Shown here: positions 1-7,968 of the stretch, piece by piece
How the letters are laid out: each line of letters starts with the position of its first letter
Position numbering within the stretch: position 1 is the first letter of the stretch
Assembly: GCA_003054695.1 (NCBI GenBank)
Contig: QAZA01000012.1
Location: 1 to 64,000, forward strand
Length of the DNA stretch: 64,000 nucleotides
From: Verrucomicrobia bacterium LW23
Lineage (GTDB): Bacteria; Verrucomicrobiota; Verrucomicrobiia; Methylacidiphilales; UBA1321
Direction of reading: 5' to 3'
The notes under the pieces: model-generated
Seen by the model: the letters and a program-made list of their open reading frames with translations, nothing else
Told to the model about the DNA's origin: nothing
The model's database searches: none
Position numbers and translations under genes: made by a program

Positions 1-238
1 CTTGTGCATGCTGGTCGTCTCCTGAAACCCAGCATGCCCTGTTTCCTTCGCCCTGACAATCCAATTATGCAGAAGTATAAGTTGGACGTAGCACTAGTGG
101 AATTGCAACAACCAGAATCAATGCGGCAATGAACAAATGTACGCGCAAATTCATGAACACTTTAATAACATAAAGGCAAGTTAAGTCAAGCTTCATTTTA
201 AAGACGATAGGATCAGGAATTGACTCCGCGCGCAACGC

Positions 239-466
239 ATGCCCCCAAAAATTCCCGAGCAAAACATTTTCCTGCGCATACTCGACCGCTATGGCATGCC
301 TGCCGCTTTCCTCGCCGTCACACTCTTTGCGTTGCACCTGGTCTACGGCGACATGCGCGCGCAGAACGATCGCGTGCTGGCCGCATTCGTCGTGCAGGCC
401 GAAGCCACGCAAAAGATGGCCGCTTCCGTCGACGCGTTGACAGCCGAAATCCGGGGGCGGAAATGA
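239..466 (+). CDS. Small single-pass membrane protein of phage-like module
   Basis: A 75-residue protein with one hydrophobic helix at about residues 19-36, followed by a charged, helix-forming tail of about 38 residues. This is the shape of an inner-membrane spanin (Rz-like) or another small lysis-module protein, but no family is recognised. Its stop codon overlaps the ATG of the next gene (ATGA, 463-466), so the two are translationally coupled. The location 1.3 kb upstream of an endolysin-like gene supports a phage origin. The function is inferred from context only. Confidence 0.55.
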   Translation: MPPKIPEQNIFLRILDRYGMPAAFLAVTLFALHLVYGDMRAQNDRVLAAFVVQAEATQKMAASVDALTAEIRGRK

Positions 467-639
467 TCGGCCGCGCAGCGCGCGTGGCGGTGCTCGCCCT
501 GGCGCTTCACCTGGCCGCCTGCGCGTCGCTGTCCAAGCCCGAGCGCGCCCGCCTGCGCTCGCTGGTGATAGATGCGGCCGCCGCAGGCGTGCGCGTGGCA
601 CTTGTGATTGCGGCGGGCGCGATGCTTCACGGCAGGTAG
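463..639 (+). CDS. Small lipoprotein, possible outer spanin-like protein
   Basis: A 58-residue protein with a short basic N-terminus, a hydrophobic stretch and a lipobox (L-A-A-C at about residues 17-20), so Cys20 would be lipidated. The remaining part holds a charged segment and a second hydrophobic stretch near the C-terminus. Overlapping the upstream membrane-protein gene by ATGA resembles paired Rz/Rz1 spanin genes, but the mature part is not proline-rich as in Rz1. Family assignment is open. Confidence 0.5.
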   Translation: MIGRAARVAVLALALHLAACASLSKPERARLRSLVIDAAAAGVRVALVIAAGAMLHGR

Positions 640-727
640 AGCGATTCGCCGCGAATCGGAGCGAATCAAAGTTTATCGCGGCAAATAAATAAGATCTCCA
701 ATGTTTATTTGAGTCTGCGCGAAGGGC

Positions 728-1504
728 ATGACATTGCCTTCCCCGTTTTGGAGCGACGACGCCACCACGCTTTACCAAGGTGACTCGCTCCGCATCCTGC
801 AAACCTTGCCCACCGCCAGCGTTGACGCCGTAGTTACCGACCCTCCGTATAGCTCGGGCGGCATGACAACGGGTGCGCGACAGGCGCAGACATCCACCAA
901 ATACGTGCTCACCGGCACCAAGGTGCAACGGCCGGAGTTTTGCGGCGACAACCGCGACCAGCGCAGTTTTACCCTGTGGGCAAGCCTGTGGCTCGCGGAA
1001 TGCCTTCGCGTCACGCGTCCCGGTGGCGTGCTTCTATCCTTCATTGCTTGGCGCCAGTTGCCCAGCATGACCGACGCCGTACAAGTGGGGGGCTGGATCT
1101 GGCGCGGCATCGTGCCCTGGGACAAGACGGAAGGCGTGCGCCCGCAAATGGGCTTTTTCCGCGCGCAATGCGAGTACATCATTACCGCCACCCACGGTCC
1201 CATGGGCAACCAAGGCCGCACTCGCCGCATCTGCATGCCTGGGTGCTTTCGTGAAAGCGTTCACTCTCGCGAAAAGCTCCATATCACCGGCAAGCCCGTG
1301 GAGCTCATGAAGCGCCTTCTCGACATCCTGCCCGCTGGATCTGTTGTACTCGATCCATTCGCAGGCTCCGGCACTACGCTTGTCGCCGCCCGCGCCAATG
1401 GCATGCATAGCATCGGCGTGGAGATGAGCGACGAGTATTGCGCCATTGCGCGCGACCGCCTGGCTGGTTCGCCCCGGCACGTTGACTCGCCCGCCAGTGC
1501 ATGA
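728..1504 (+). CDS. DNA methyltransferase, beta-class N4/N6 type
   Basis: A 258-residue site-specific DNA methyltransferase that would transfer methyl from S-adenosylmethionine to adenine-N6 or cytosine-N4. The catalytic motif DPPY is at residues 38-41 and the SAM-binding motif FAGSGTT at about 211-217. The order catalytic motif first, SAM motif last defines the beta class (PF01555 family). There is no restriction endonuclease gene beside it. It is small, begins with a sequence typical of phage-borne solitary methylases, and sits between small membrane-protein genes and an endolysin. It therefore probably protects phage DNA from host restriction. Base specificity cannot be read from the sequence. 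Confidence 0.9.
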   Translation: MTLPSPFWSDDATTLYQGDSLRILQTLPTASVDAVVTDPPYSSGGMTTGARQAQTSTKYVLTGTKVQRPEFCGDNRDQRSFTLWASLWLAECLRVTRPGGVLLSFIAWRQLPSMTDAVQVGGWIWRGIVPWDKTEGVRPQMGFFRAQCEYIITATHGPMGNQGRTRRICMPGCFRESVHSREKLHITGKPVELMKRLLDILPAGSVVLDPFAGSGTTLVAARANGMHSIGVEMSDEYCAIARDRLAGSPRHVDSPASA

Positions 1505-1797
1505 TGCTGAAAATCTGCTCTTACGTCGGCAAGGTTGCCGCTTTCATCGCGGGCTTGTCGGTTTACGCGGACGTAATCCCGCCGAAGTACGCGGGCGCCG
1601 CCGCTCTCGTCTTCATGGCCGCCTCGCTCATCAAGGATACGGCAAACCGCGCGGGAGACATCGCCGACAACGGCAAAGAGGACGGAAGTTTCACGGCCGG
1701 AAGCGTTGGCCCTGTCTCGCTCACCATCGCCAACGGCCCGACCGTGCGCGAGGTGGAAGTGCTGGCGCGGGAAGTGCTGGCCCGGAGGGCGAAGTAA
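1501..1797 (+). CDS. Small phage-module protein, possible holin
   Basis: A 98-residue protein with a hydrophobic stretch at residues 7-24 and a second one around 30-44, followed by a hydrophilic tail. Two short membrane segments just upstream of an endolysin gene fit a holin, the pore-former that releases endolysin, but no holin family is recognised. Its ATG overlaps the methyltransferase stop (ATGA) and its TAA overlaps the ATG of the endolysin gene (TAATG). All three are thus one tightly packed transcription unit. Confidence 0.5.
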   Translation: MMLKICSYVGKVAAFIAGLSVYADVIPPKYAGAAALVFMAASLIKDTANRAGDIADNGKEDGSFTAGSVGPVSLTIANGPTVREVEVLAREVLARRAK

Positions 1798-2558
1798 TGA
1801 CCGCCCTTGACGCCCTGACGCCCCGCCAGCGCGACTTGCTGGCGCGGGCCGCGCAATCGTACTTGCGCGGGCTTGGCTACGATCTTGGCGAGACCGGGCC
1901 GCGCCGCGATGGAGTGGACGGCGACCCCGGCAAGCTGACGCGTGACGCATTGGTCGCCTGGGGCGATCGCGCCTTCCCGGCCCCGCCCGCCAAGCCCGCT
2001 GCGCCCGAGCTTACAGCCGAAATGCGCGCATGGTACCGCAACCTGTGGGATTCCATGCGCATCGGCGACGCCCCCGCCATCGTCAACGCCGTTTCACTCA
2101 TCACGCGCGCCCGCCCCCGGTATGAGGCGATCGAAAAGCAAACCGGCGTGCCCTGGCGCGTCGTCGGCGTACTCCACTACCTGGAGTGCAATTGCAACTT
2201 CGCCCGCCACCTGCACAACGGCGATCCGCTCACCGCGCGAACCGTGCAAGTGCCCAAAGGCCGCCCCGCAACCGGCAATCCGCCGTTTCCGTGGGAGGCA
2301 TCGGCGCAAGATGCCCTGCAGTATGACGGCCTGGCCGGGCAATCCGACTGGAGCATTGAGGCGACGCTTTTCCGCCTGGAGAAATTCAACGGCTGGGGCT
2401 ACTTCAAGTTCACCGACATCCTATCTCCGTATCTCTGGTCGATGTCGAACCACTACACGCGCGGCAAGTACGTGAGCGACGGCGAGTTTGATTCAGCCGC
2501 AGTCAGCAAGCAAGTCGGCGCCGCCGTTTTGCTGGCTGTGCTGGCGAAAGCACCCTGA
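1797..2558 (+). CDS. Lysozyme-like endolysin
   Basis: A 253-residue protein. The first 65 residues are a small helical region that could bind peptidoglycan. The rest resembles the lysozyme-like superfamily found in phages of Proteobacteria, with the C-terminal signature of a hydrophobic 'FNGWGY' segment followed by 'SPYLW' and 'NHYTRGKY' (about residues 200-230). In this family the enzyme cuts glycan strands of the cell wall. Start chosen at 1797 because the reading frame further upstream overlaps the methyltransferase and the 98-residue gene. No signal peptide is seen, so export would depend on a holin. It is the last gene before tRNA-Leu. Confidence 0.7.
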   Translation: MTALDALTPRQRDLLARAAQSYLRGLGYDLGETGPRRDGVDGDPGKLTRDALVAWGDRAFPAPPAKPAAPELTAEMRAWYRNLWDSMRIGDAPAIVNAVSLITRARPRYEAIEKQTGVPWRVVGVLHYLECNCNFARHLHNGDPLTARTVQVPKGRPATGNPPFPWEASAQDALQYDGLAGQSDWSIEATLFRLEKFNGWGYFKFTDILSPYLWSMSNHYTRGKYVSDGEFDSAAVSKQVGAAVLLAVLAKAP

Positions 2559-2640
2559 CTCCAGCCGCATCGCCTGCACTAAAGCCCGCATGCCTTACCC
2601 GCGTGCGAGCTTTGGCGTATATAGGCGGTATATATTCTAT

Positions 2641-2659
2641 GTAAGTCGTTGATAATCAA
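2641..2659 (-). repeat. 19-bp tRNA-flanking repeat, copy 1 (possible att core)
   Basis: Read on the minus strand this is TTGATTATCAACGACTTAC, starting two bases after the 3' end of tRNA-Leu. A copy with 17 of 19 identical bases follows tRNA-Gly (5639-5657). Sequences directly 3' of tRNA genes are common targets of tyrosine recombinases, and here the phage-like module ends 82 bp away. Confidence 0.5.
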
Positions 2660-2660
2660 G

Positions 2661-2742
2661 TGGGCTCGGAGGGACTTGAACCCCCACGCCTTGCGGCACC
2701 AGATCCTAAGTCTGGCGCGTCTGCCAATTTCGCCACGAGCCC
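2661..2742 (-). tRNA. tRNA-Leu (anticodon UAG)
   Basis: The minus strand folds into an 82-nt cloverleaf with a seven-pair acceptor stem (GGGCTCG/CGAGCCC), a long variable arm as in class II tRNAs, a TTCAAGT T-loop, and the anticodon loop CTTAGGA giving anticodon TAG, which decodes CUA/CUN leucine codons. CCA is not encoded. The phage-like module ends just beyond its 3' end. Confidence 0.95.
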
Positions 2743-2867
2743 GTTGTGGTTGGATGGAGTGGAAAGGGGAGTGTAGCGGATTGCGGGCGGGGAATCCAGC
2801 GGTAATTTTGGGGGAGTGCAGTCGCCAGCACCGGCAGCGGGGGGGCGGCACGGAGGGCGGGGGCGGG

Positions 2868-3962
2868 CTACGCGGCGGTGCCGCTGTAGTGGCGGATCAG
2901 TTCGATGGATTCGCGGATGCCGGCGCGCTGGGGCTCGGTGAAGCTGGAGGTATCGATGGCCCGGGCGGCGGTGGCGAAGAGTTCCTGGATGCGGGCGCGA
3001 AGGCGGGGGACGGTGCCGGCTTTATCGATCAGGTCCTTGACTTTGATGAGGGCGGAGGGTTCCGTGCGGTGGGCGGCCATGCACATGCACAGGAAGGCGC
3101 GGTCTACCTCGGAGAGGAAGTCGAAGGTGGTGCGCATGAGCATGGTTTTTTTGCCGTCCAGGAGGTCGGTTTGTGTGGCGGGGTCGGCGAGGTCGAAGCG
3201 GGCGAATTCGGTGAGGTCGTTCTGGATTTGGAACGCGAGGCCGAGGGGGTCGGTGATGGCGGCGATGCCATCGAGCGCGGCGGGCGGTTGGCCGGCGAGG
3301 AGTCCGCCGAGGACGAAGGGGCCTTCGAACGTGTAGCGGGTGGTTTTGAGCATGTACATGCGGGTGATGTCGGGCTCGGGCACGGCGCTTATCTCTTTGG
3401 GGCCCAGCAGGATGTCGTAGATTTCGCCGCAGCCGGTGTCGGTCACGTAGCCGAGGAGGCGGTTGAGGGCGGCGGTGCGGGCCTCGGCGGGGAAGTCGGT
3501 TTGCTGGAGGGTGTCGAGGGCGAGGGCGAAGAGCATGTCGCCGATGACGAGGGCGACGTTTTCGCCGATGCGCTCGCGCTCGCTTAGTTGCTGCGTGCGC
3601 ATGCGTTCCTCCACCAGGCGGTGAAAGGTGGGCAACCCTCTGCGGCGCACGGATTTATCGATGACGTCGTCGTGAATGAGGATGAAGGCGTGCAGGAGCT
3701 CCAGCGCCAGGGCGCCGCGCAGCAGCGGCACGTTTTGCAAGGGGCGATCGCCGCCGAAAATGCGGTAGCCGAGGAGGAAGAGGAGCGGGCGGATGCGCTT
3801 GCCGGGGCGCGAGACGAACTCAGCCATGTCGTCGTACAGGGGCTTGAACAGCTCGCCATAGGCATAGCGAGCGGCGTTTTCGCGCAGAAATTCCTGAAGC
3901 TGTTGCTGGAGCAGACCGGGTGCGTCGCTCATCTCCTGCTGAAGCTGGCTGTTCGTAAGCAT
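2868..3962 (-). CDS. Polyprenyl diphosphate synthase (class I prenyltransferase)
   Basis: A 364-residue trans-isoprenyl diphosphate synthase, which condenses isopentenyl diphosphate with an allylic diphosphate to build farnesyl/geranylgeranyl or longer chains for quinones, carotenoids or lipids. The first aspartate-rich motif is intact (HDDVIDKS followed by RRRG, about residues 95-107). PGKRIRP near residue 53 matches the substrate-binding GKxxRP motif. The second aspartate-rich motif reads QNDLTEF instead of DDxxD. The frame is open further upstream, but that extension is low-complexity; Met at 3962 (or 3932) is a better start. Chain length cannot be assigned from sequence. Confidence 0.85.
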   Translation of the reverse strand: MLTNSQLQQEMSDAPGLLQQQLQEFLRENAARYAYGELFKPLYDDMAEFVSRPGKRIRPLLFLLGYRIFGGDRPLQNVPLLRGALALELLHAFILIHDDVIDKSVRRRGLPTFHRLVEERMRTQQLSERERIGENVALVIGDMLFALALDTLQQTDFPAEARTAALNRLLGYVTDTGCGEIYDILLGPKEISAVPEPDITRMYMLKTTRYTFEGPFVLGGLLAGQPPAALDGIAAITDPLGLAFQIQNDLTEFARFDLADPATQTDLLDGKKTMLMRTTFDFLSEVDRAFLCMCMAAHRTEPSALIKVKDLIDKAGTVPRLRARIQELFATAARAIDTSSFTEPQRAGIRESIELIRHYSGTAA

Positions 3963-4437
3963 GCGGCGCACACAATACCACGTTTGTGCAAAACGCAAAG
4001 CAACAACGCGGCAGAGATTGGGGCGGTGCTGGGCAGTTCTCCAGAGGCGGGCGGGCCGCTTACTTCCCACATTTTCTTTCGATGCAGTTCCGCCCTCTCC
4101 TTTTTGCGTTCTTTGCGTCCGTTGCGATAGAATGGGCAAACGCATTGCCGCGTAGCAAGTTACTGAGATACCCTCACCGATTTCACGCAAAGAATGCGAA
4201 AGGGATTAGAGGCTGTCGCGACGTTCGAGCTCGAATCGCACGCCCTATTCTTTCCCTCCCCTCGGTGCAATCCGTGTTATCCGTGGTTCATTTTCAGTTT
4301 CAAAGGGGAGTCATTAACCACGAAAAACTCGGAGCATACAGAGGGGAAAAGGGGAATGTTCTTCACGATAATCATCCAAAATTTCGACATTCTCTCTATG
4401 ATTGTCGTCGATACAGGAAACGCATCTGTCATACTGT
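3963..4437. other. Intergenic region without recognisable gene
   Basis: About 475 bp of lower-GC sequence between two minus-strand genes. It contains short AT-rich and 'tttgcgttctttgcgtcc'-like stretches of the kind repeated at 54180-54285. It should hold the promoter of the polyprenyl synthase gene. No RNA gene, terminator or conserved ORF is visible. Confidence 0.4.
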
Positions 4438-5523
4438 TTAGCGTGGCACCGTGGAGAGAACCTTTTTTCGGTACGGGGCGTAGTTATCGAGGTTGATTTT
4501 GTAGAGAGGCTCGTTGCGTTCAAACTCTTCCAGGCGCTTTTTAAAGTCATTAAAGTCGCGGGATGGCAATAGCACTTTGAGACGGGCTCCGCCTTTTGTA
4601 TCTGCGGTTGCCAGCCAGCGTACAAACAAATGGGCTTCCGCATAATACTCGCTGATCTGGTTGGGTGTTGCGGGGTAGTGGGGAGTATCCAGCCAGGTAA
4701 ACGGACCGATGGGCTGCGGCGTTTTGTTGAGGATAGAGAGGCGCTCGTTCTGCGCCTGGGCCATATTGTAGGTGCCGACGTAATCCGCGACCCCTTCGTT
4801 GAGAAAGCGGTTGCCGTTTACCACGTTAAATTCCTTGTCATTCTTGTTCAGCATTTCCCATACAAGGATGTGGGCAACTTCATGGCCAAGTGTTGCCGAT
4901 CTTGCGCTATAGTCTGGATGATAATAGAGAGCCAGGCGCAACATTTTGTAGCGAGGGTCTGCCTCTATCGTATAACCTTTATCGCTATAGCCAATCCTCA
5001 TCATAACAATACGCCTCGTTAATGCATGGCCGCCGGCCCACTGGGGGATCTGTTCATACTTAAGGTATTGCTCCTTGGTAGGGTAGACGATGAAGTGGAC
5101 GGGGTTGCGCTGCGTAAACTTAAAGTCCGTAAACAACTGGCGATAAACCGACACGTAATGTTCGGCCATGCGCACGTACTCCTGCGCCACCTGCGAGTTG
5201 GTGGCATAGACCACAAAGCCTCCGCGATCTTCTCGCGTAAGCAACATATTGTTGCGTTCCTGCAACAGCGTCAGGCGTTCCCTCGCCTCCGCAAGCGTCT
5301 TGCGGTGCTCTTCGGATATCAGCCCTGTGGATGCGGAAAGTGTTGTGACGCGGGCTTTTGCTTCCTCCAGCTCCAGGCGCAGCACGTCCGTGGGCCGATC
5401 CTGTGCCACGGCTGCGGCCATAAACAAGGCGTTAAAGGCAACACACCAGGCAACAGCGCGCAACATGCAGGCCAACAGCCCGTCGCGCCAATTGAGTCGC
5501 GACCCCCATTTTGTGCTGGTCAT
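4438..5523 (-). CDS. Secreted gluzincin-type zinc metalloprotease-like protein
   Basis: A 361-residue protein with a signal peptide ending at A-A-V-A-Q (about residue 41), a short coiled-coil region (about 45-90) and a peptidase MA-like domain. The zinc motif H214-E215-x-x-H218 is followed 25 residues later by N-E243-G-V-A-D-Y, the third ligand of gluzincins. The family includes secreted uncharacterised peptidases (PF13485-like). The residues needed for catalysis are all present. It stands alone between intergenic DNA and tRNA-Gly; its start lies 41 bp from the tRNA. The start at 5523 is chosen because it places a basic n-region before the hydrophobic core. The substrate is unknown. Confidence 0.7.
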   Translation of the reverse strand: MTSTKWGSRLNWRDGLLACMLRAVAWCVAFNALFMAAAVAQDRPTDVLRLELEEAKARVTTLSASTGLISEEHRKTLAEARERLTLLQERNNMLLTREDRGGFVVYATNSQVAQEYVRMAEHYVSVYRQLFTDFKFTQRNPVHFIVYPTKEQYLKYEQIPQWAGGHALTRRIVMMRIGYSDKGYTIEADPRYKMLRLALYYHPDYSARSATLGHEVAHILVWEMLNKNDKEFNVVNGNRFLNEGVADYVGTYNMAQAQNERLSILNKTPQPIGPFTWLDTPHYPATPNQISEYYAEAHLFVRWLATADTKGGARLKVLLPSRDFNDFKKRLEEFERNEPLYKINLDNYAPYRKKVLSTVPR

Positions 5524-5564
5524 GCCAAAGTGCATATGCAATAGTCACCCACCTTACTCAGCAC

Positions 5565-5635
5565 GCGGCCATGGTTCAATGGTAGAATGTGGGCTTCCCA
5601 AGCCTGAGACGAGGGTTCGATTCCCTCTGGCCGTA
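5565..5635 (+). tRNA. tRNA-Gly (anticodon CCC)
   Basis: A 71-nt cloverleaf with acceptor stem GCGGCCA/TGGCCGT, D-loop GGTTCAATGGTAGA, anticodon loop TTCCCAA giving CCC, and T-arm GAGGGTTCGATTCCCTC. It closely resembles bacterial glycine tRNAs. CCA is not encoded. Confidence 0.95.
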
Positions 5636-5638
5636 CCG

Positions 5639-5657
5639 TTGATAATCAACGAGTTAC
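5639..5657 (+). repeat. 19-bp tRNA-flanking repeat, copy 2
   Basis: TTGATAATCAACGAGTTAC starts 4 bp after the 3' end of tRNA-Gly and matches the sequence after tRNA-Leu at 17 of 19 positions, in the same orientation relative to its tRNA. It begins with the odd palindrome TTGATAATCAA. Confidence 0.5.
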
Positions 5658-5817
5658 AACTTGGTCTTGTAAAGGTCTGATCAATCGCCCCCGGACTGGC
5701 CAGTGCTTGTGCCGCTTGGCAGATGGCACAGGGTTGCGGGCGGGAGATGCTGCTGGGTCGCAAATTCTTTGCCTGTCCAATCTTGGCGGGGGCTTTGGGG
5801 TTGTGCATAGTGTGGGG

Positions 5818-7095
5818 ATGTCTTATCCAGAGCGTGTGACCGGGTTGTTGGCGGCGGTGCGGATGGCGGCTTTAGCCTGGGCGGCGCTTGCCGTGGGGCT
5901 GATGGGTGGCGCCAGCATTTTGGCGCCCATGCAAGTTGCTGCGGCGGAGGCACCTGCGCCTGCGCTCCCCCAAGGCGCTGCGGTTGCTGAGGGCGCGGCG
6001 GAGGTGCTGGATGATACGCTTCGCCCGTTTCTGGCCGAATTTGGCCTGCCCGCCATCGGCGCGGCCGTGGTGGTTAAGGGCAATGTTGTGGCGATCGGCG
6101 CCGTGGGCACCCGCGCTCTCGGACGCGAAATCCCCGTCACCGTGGGCGACCGCTGGCACATCGGATCCGACACCAAAGCGATGACGGCGACCCTGCTGGC
6201 CATGGAGGTGGAAGCCGGGCGGCTGAAGTGGACCAGCACGCCGGGCGACGTGTTTCCCGAACTGAAGGCGTCCATGGACCCGGGCTTTGCCGCGATGCCG
6301 CTGGAGCGCCTGCTCTCCCACACCTCCGGCCTGGAGGGCGACAACGACGGCGACTGGGATCTGTTTGACCAGGCACGCAAGATCAAGGGCAATCTGGACG
6401 AAGCGCGCTATTTTGTGGTGAAAACCGCCGCCACGCGCAAGTTGCATCACCCGCAGGGCGAGTTTGCGTACTCCAACCTGGGCTACCTGATTGCCGGGGC
6501 CATGCTGGAGCGCGCCGCCGGTACGAGCTGGGAAGAGCTTATCGTAGCGAAACTGTTTGAGCCGCTGGGACTTACATCCGCCGGCCTGGGCCCGCAGGGC
6601 ACGCTGGGCAAGATCGACGCCCCGCTGGGCCATATGGATCGCGAGGGCAAGCCGTTTCCGCTGCTGCCCGGGCCCTATGCGGATAACCCGCCGGTGATCG
6701 GGCCCGCGGGCACCGCGCATATGTCGCTGGCGGACTTTGCGCGCTGGGCGTCGTGGAACGCGGCGGAAGGCGCGCGCAAGCCGCATCTGCTTAAGCCGGA
6801 GAGCTTTAAGCGCTTGCATACGCCGATGATCATGATGGACAATCCCAACGCCAGGCCCGGCACGCCGCGCACCGGCGGCTATGGCCTGGGCTGGATGCAA
6901 AACGCCGCCCCGTGGACGGGCGGGCGCCCTGTGCTGTTTCACGGGGGCTCCAACACGTTCAACCTGGCCCACATTTTTGTGGATACCGAGAAGGATGCCG
7001 GCATTGTCATCACGACGAATATCTCCAACCCCAAAGCTACCGAGGCGCTGATGAAACTGGCGCAAGTGCTTTACAAGAAGTACGTTACGCACTAA
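5818..7095 (+). CDS. Serine hydrolase, beta-lactamase/DD-peptidase fold
   Basis: A 425-residue exported enzyme of the beta-lactamase family (PF00144, class C / S12-like). The catalytic motifs are complete: S117-x-x-K120 (SDTK), Y218-S-N220, and H375-G-G. A hydrophobic signal segment covers about residues 14-42, ending near A-A-A-E-A. Members hydrolyse esters, amides or D-peptides in the cell envelope; the exact substrate is not predictable. The start at 5818 is preferred because the upstream extension runs back toward tRNA-Gly and would place non-signal sequence first. The gene ends 41 bp before a dienelactone-hydrolase gene and probably shares its transcript. Confidence 0.85.
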   Translation: MSYPERVTGLLAAVRMAALAWAALAVGLMGGASILAPMQVAAAEAPAPALPQGAAVAEGAAEVLDDTLRPFLAEFGLPAIGAAVVVKGNVVAIGAVGTRALGREIPVTVGDRWHIGSDTKAMTATLLAMEVEAGRLKWTSTPGDVFPELKASMDPGFAAMPLERLLSHTSGLEGDNDGDWDLFDQARKIKGNLDEARYFVVKTAATRKLHHPQGEFAYSNLGYLIAGAMLERAAGTSWEELIVAKLFEPLGLTSAGLGPQGTLGKIDAPLGHMDREGKPFPLLPGPYADNPPVIGPAGTAHMSLADFARWASWNAAEGARKPHLLKPESFKRLHTPMIMMDNPNARPGTPRTGGYGLGWMQNAAPWTGGRPVLFHGGSNTFNLAHIFVDTEKDAGIVITTNISNPKATEALMKLAQVLYKKYVTH

Positions 7096-7136
7096 CGACA
7101 CGACACCACGGCCAACCCCGACATATCCCCTGCCCC

Positions 7137-7877
7137 ATGATTATCCGCGAACCCGAAAGCATCGACATCGCCACCGCCAGCGGCCCTATGCGCATGGCGG
7201 TGTACCGGCCCGTGGCGCCGGGGCGGTACGCGGGCATTGTGCTGTACTCGGAGATTTTTCAGATAACCGCGCCCATCCGCCGCACGGCCGCCTTTTTGGC
7301 CGGGCACGGGTTTATTGTGGCGGTGCCGGAGGTGTACCACGAGTTCCTGCCCGCCGGCACGGTGCTGGCCTACGATGAGGCGGGCGCCGCACAGGGTAAC
7401 GCGCTCAAAACCACCAAAACGGTGGCCGGCTACGACGACGACGCGGCGGCGGCGGTGGCCTGGCTCCAGGCGCACGAGGAAGGCAATGGCTGCGTGGGTG
7501 CCATGGGCATCTGCCTGGGCGGTCACCTGGCGTTCCGCGCCGCCATGCTGGGGGATGTGGCGGCGACGGCCTGCTTTTACGCAACGGATATCCATAAAGG
7601 CTCGCTGGGCAAGGGGATGGCGGATGACTCTTTGTCGCGCATCCCTGAAATCAAGGGCGAGCTAATGATGATCTGGGGCCGGCAGGATCCACACGTGCCG
7701 GCCGAGGGGCGCGCCACCATCTACACCACGCTTACGGCCGCCGGGGCCAACTTTACGTGGCACGAGTTTAACGGCGCGCACGCTTTCCTGCGCGACGAAG
7801 GCTACCGGTACGACGCGGAGCTGGCGCATCTGACGCTGGGCATGGCGGTGCAGCTGTTTCGCCGCCGGCTGGGGTGA
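7137..7877 (+). CDS. Dienelactone hydrolase family protein
   Basis: A 246-residue alpha/beta hydrolase of the dienelactone hydrolase family (PF01738). It has the nucleophile elbow G-I-C126-L-G-G, in which cysteine is the expected nucleophile, the acid in GRQDPHVP (about residues 180-187) and the histidine in GAHAF (about 213). The first 75 codons of the longer open frame overlap the serine hydrolase, so Met at 7137 is chosen. The protein has no signal peptide and should be cytosolic. It may act on a lactone or ester; there are no aromatic-degradation genes nearby. Confidence 0.85.
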   Translation: MIIREPESIDIATASGPMRMAVYRPVAPGRYAGIVLYSEIFQITAPIRRTAAFLAGHGFIVAVPEVYHEFLPAGTVLAYDEAGAAQGNALKTTKTVAGYDDDAAAAVAWLQAHEEGNGCVGAMGICLGGHLAFRAAMLGDVAATACFYATDIHKGSLGKGMADDSLSRIPEIKGELMMIWGRQDPHVPAEGRATIYTTLTAAGANFTWHEFNGAHAFLRDEGYRYDAELAHLTLGMAVQLFRRRLG

Positions 7878-7908
7878 GCCCCTCGGGCGCGTGTTGCCGG
7901 CGTTCAGC

Positions 7909-7923
7909 TGCAAATAAGTTGCA
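7909..7923. promoter_or_regulatory. Short inverted repeat upstream of COG0523 GTPase gene
   Basis: TGCAA-ataag-TTGCA is a perfect 5-bp inverted repeat 46 bp before the GTPase start. Genes of this family are often under zinc-responsive (Zur) control, so it is a candidate operator. The half-sites are short and could occur by chance. Confidence 0.25.
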
Positions 7924-7968
7924 TCTGGTGCGGCGCGCGCCTACATTAGTGGAGATCCATCCTCCATC

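Noticed and set aside
65-928. 287-codon minus-strand open frame covering the left edge
   Set aside because: It overlaps the phage-like genes and the start of the methyltransferase, has an Arg/Ala-rich composition typical of antisense frames in GC-rich DNA, and shows no motif.
7878-7968. Possible cobalamin riboswitch upstream of the COG0523 GTPase gene
   Set aside because: The gap is only 91 bp and lacks the B12-box and the required helices.
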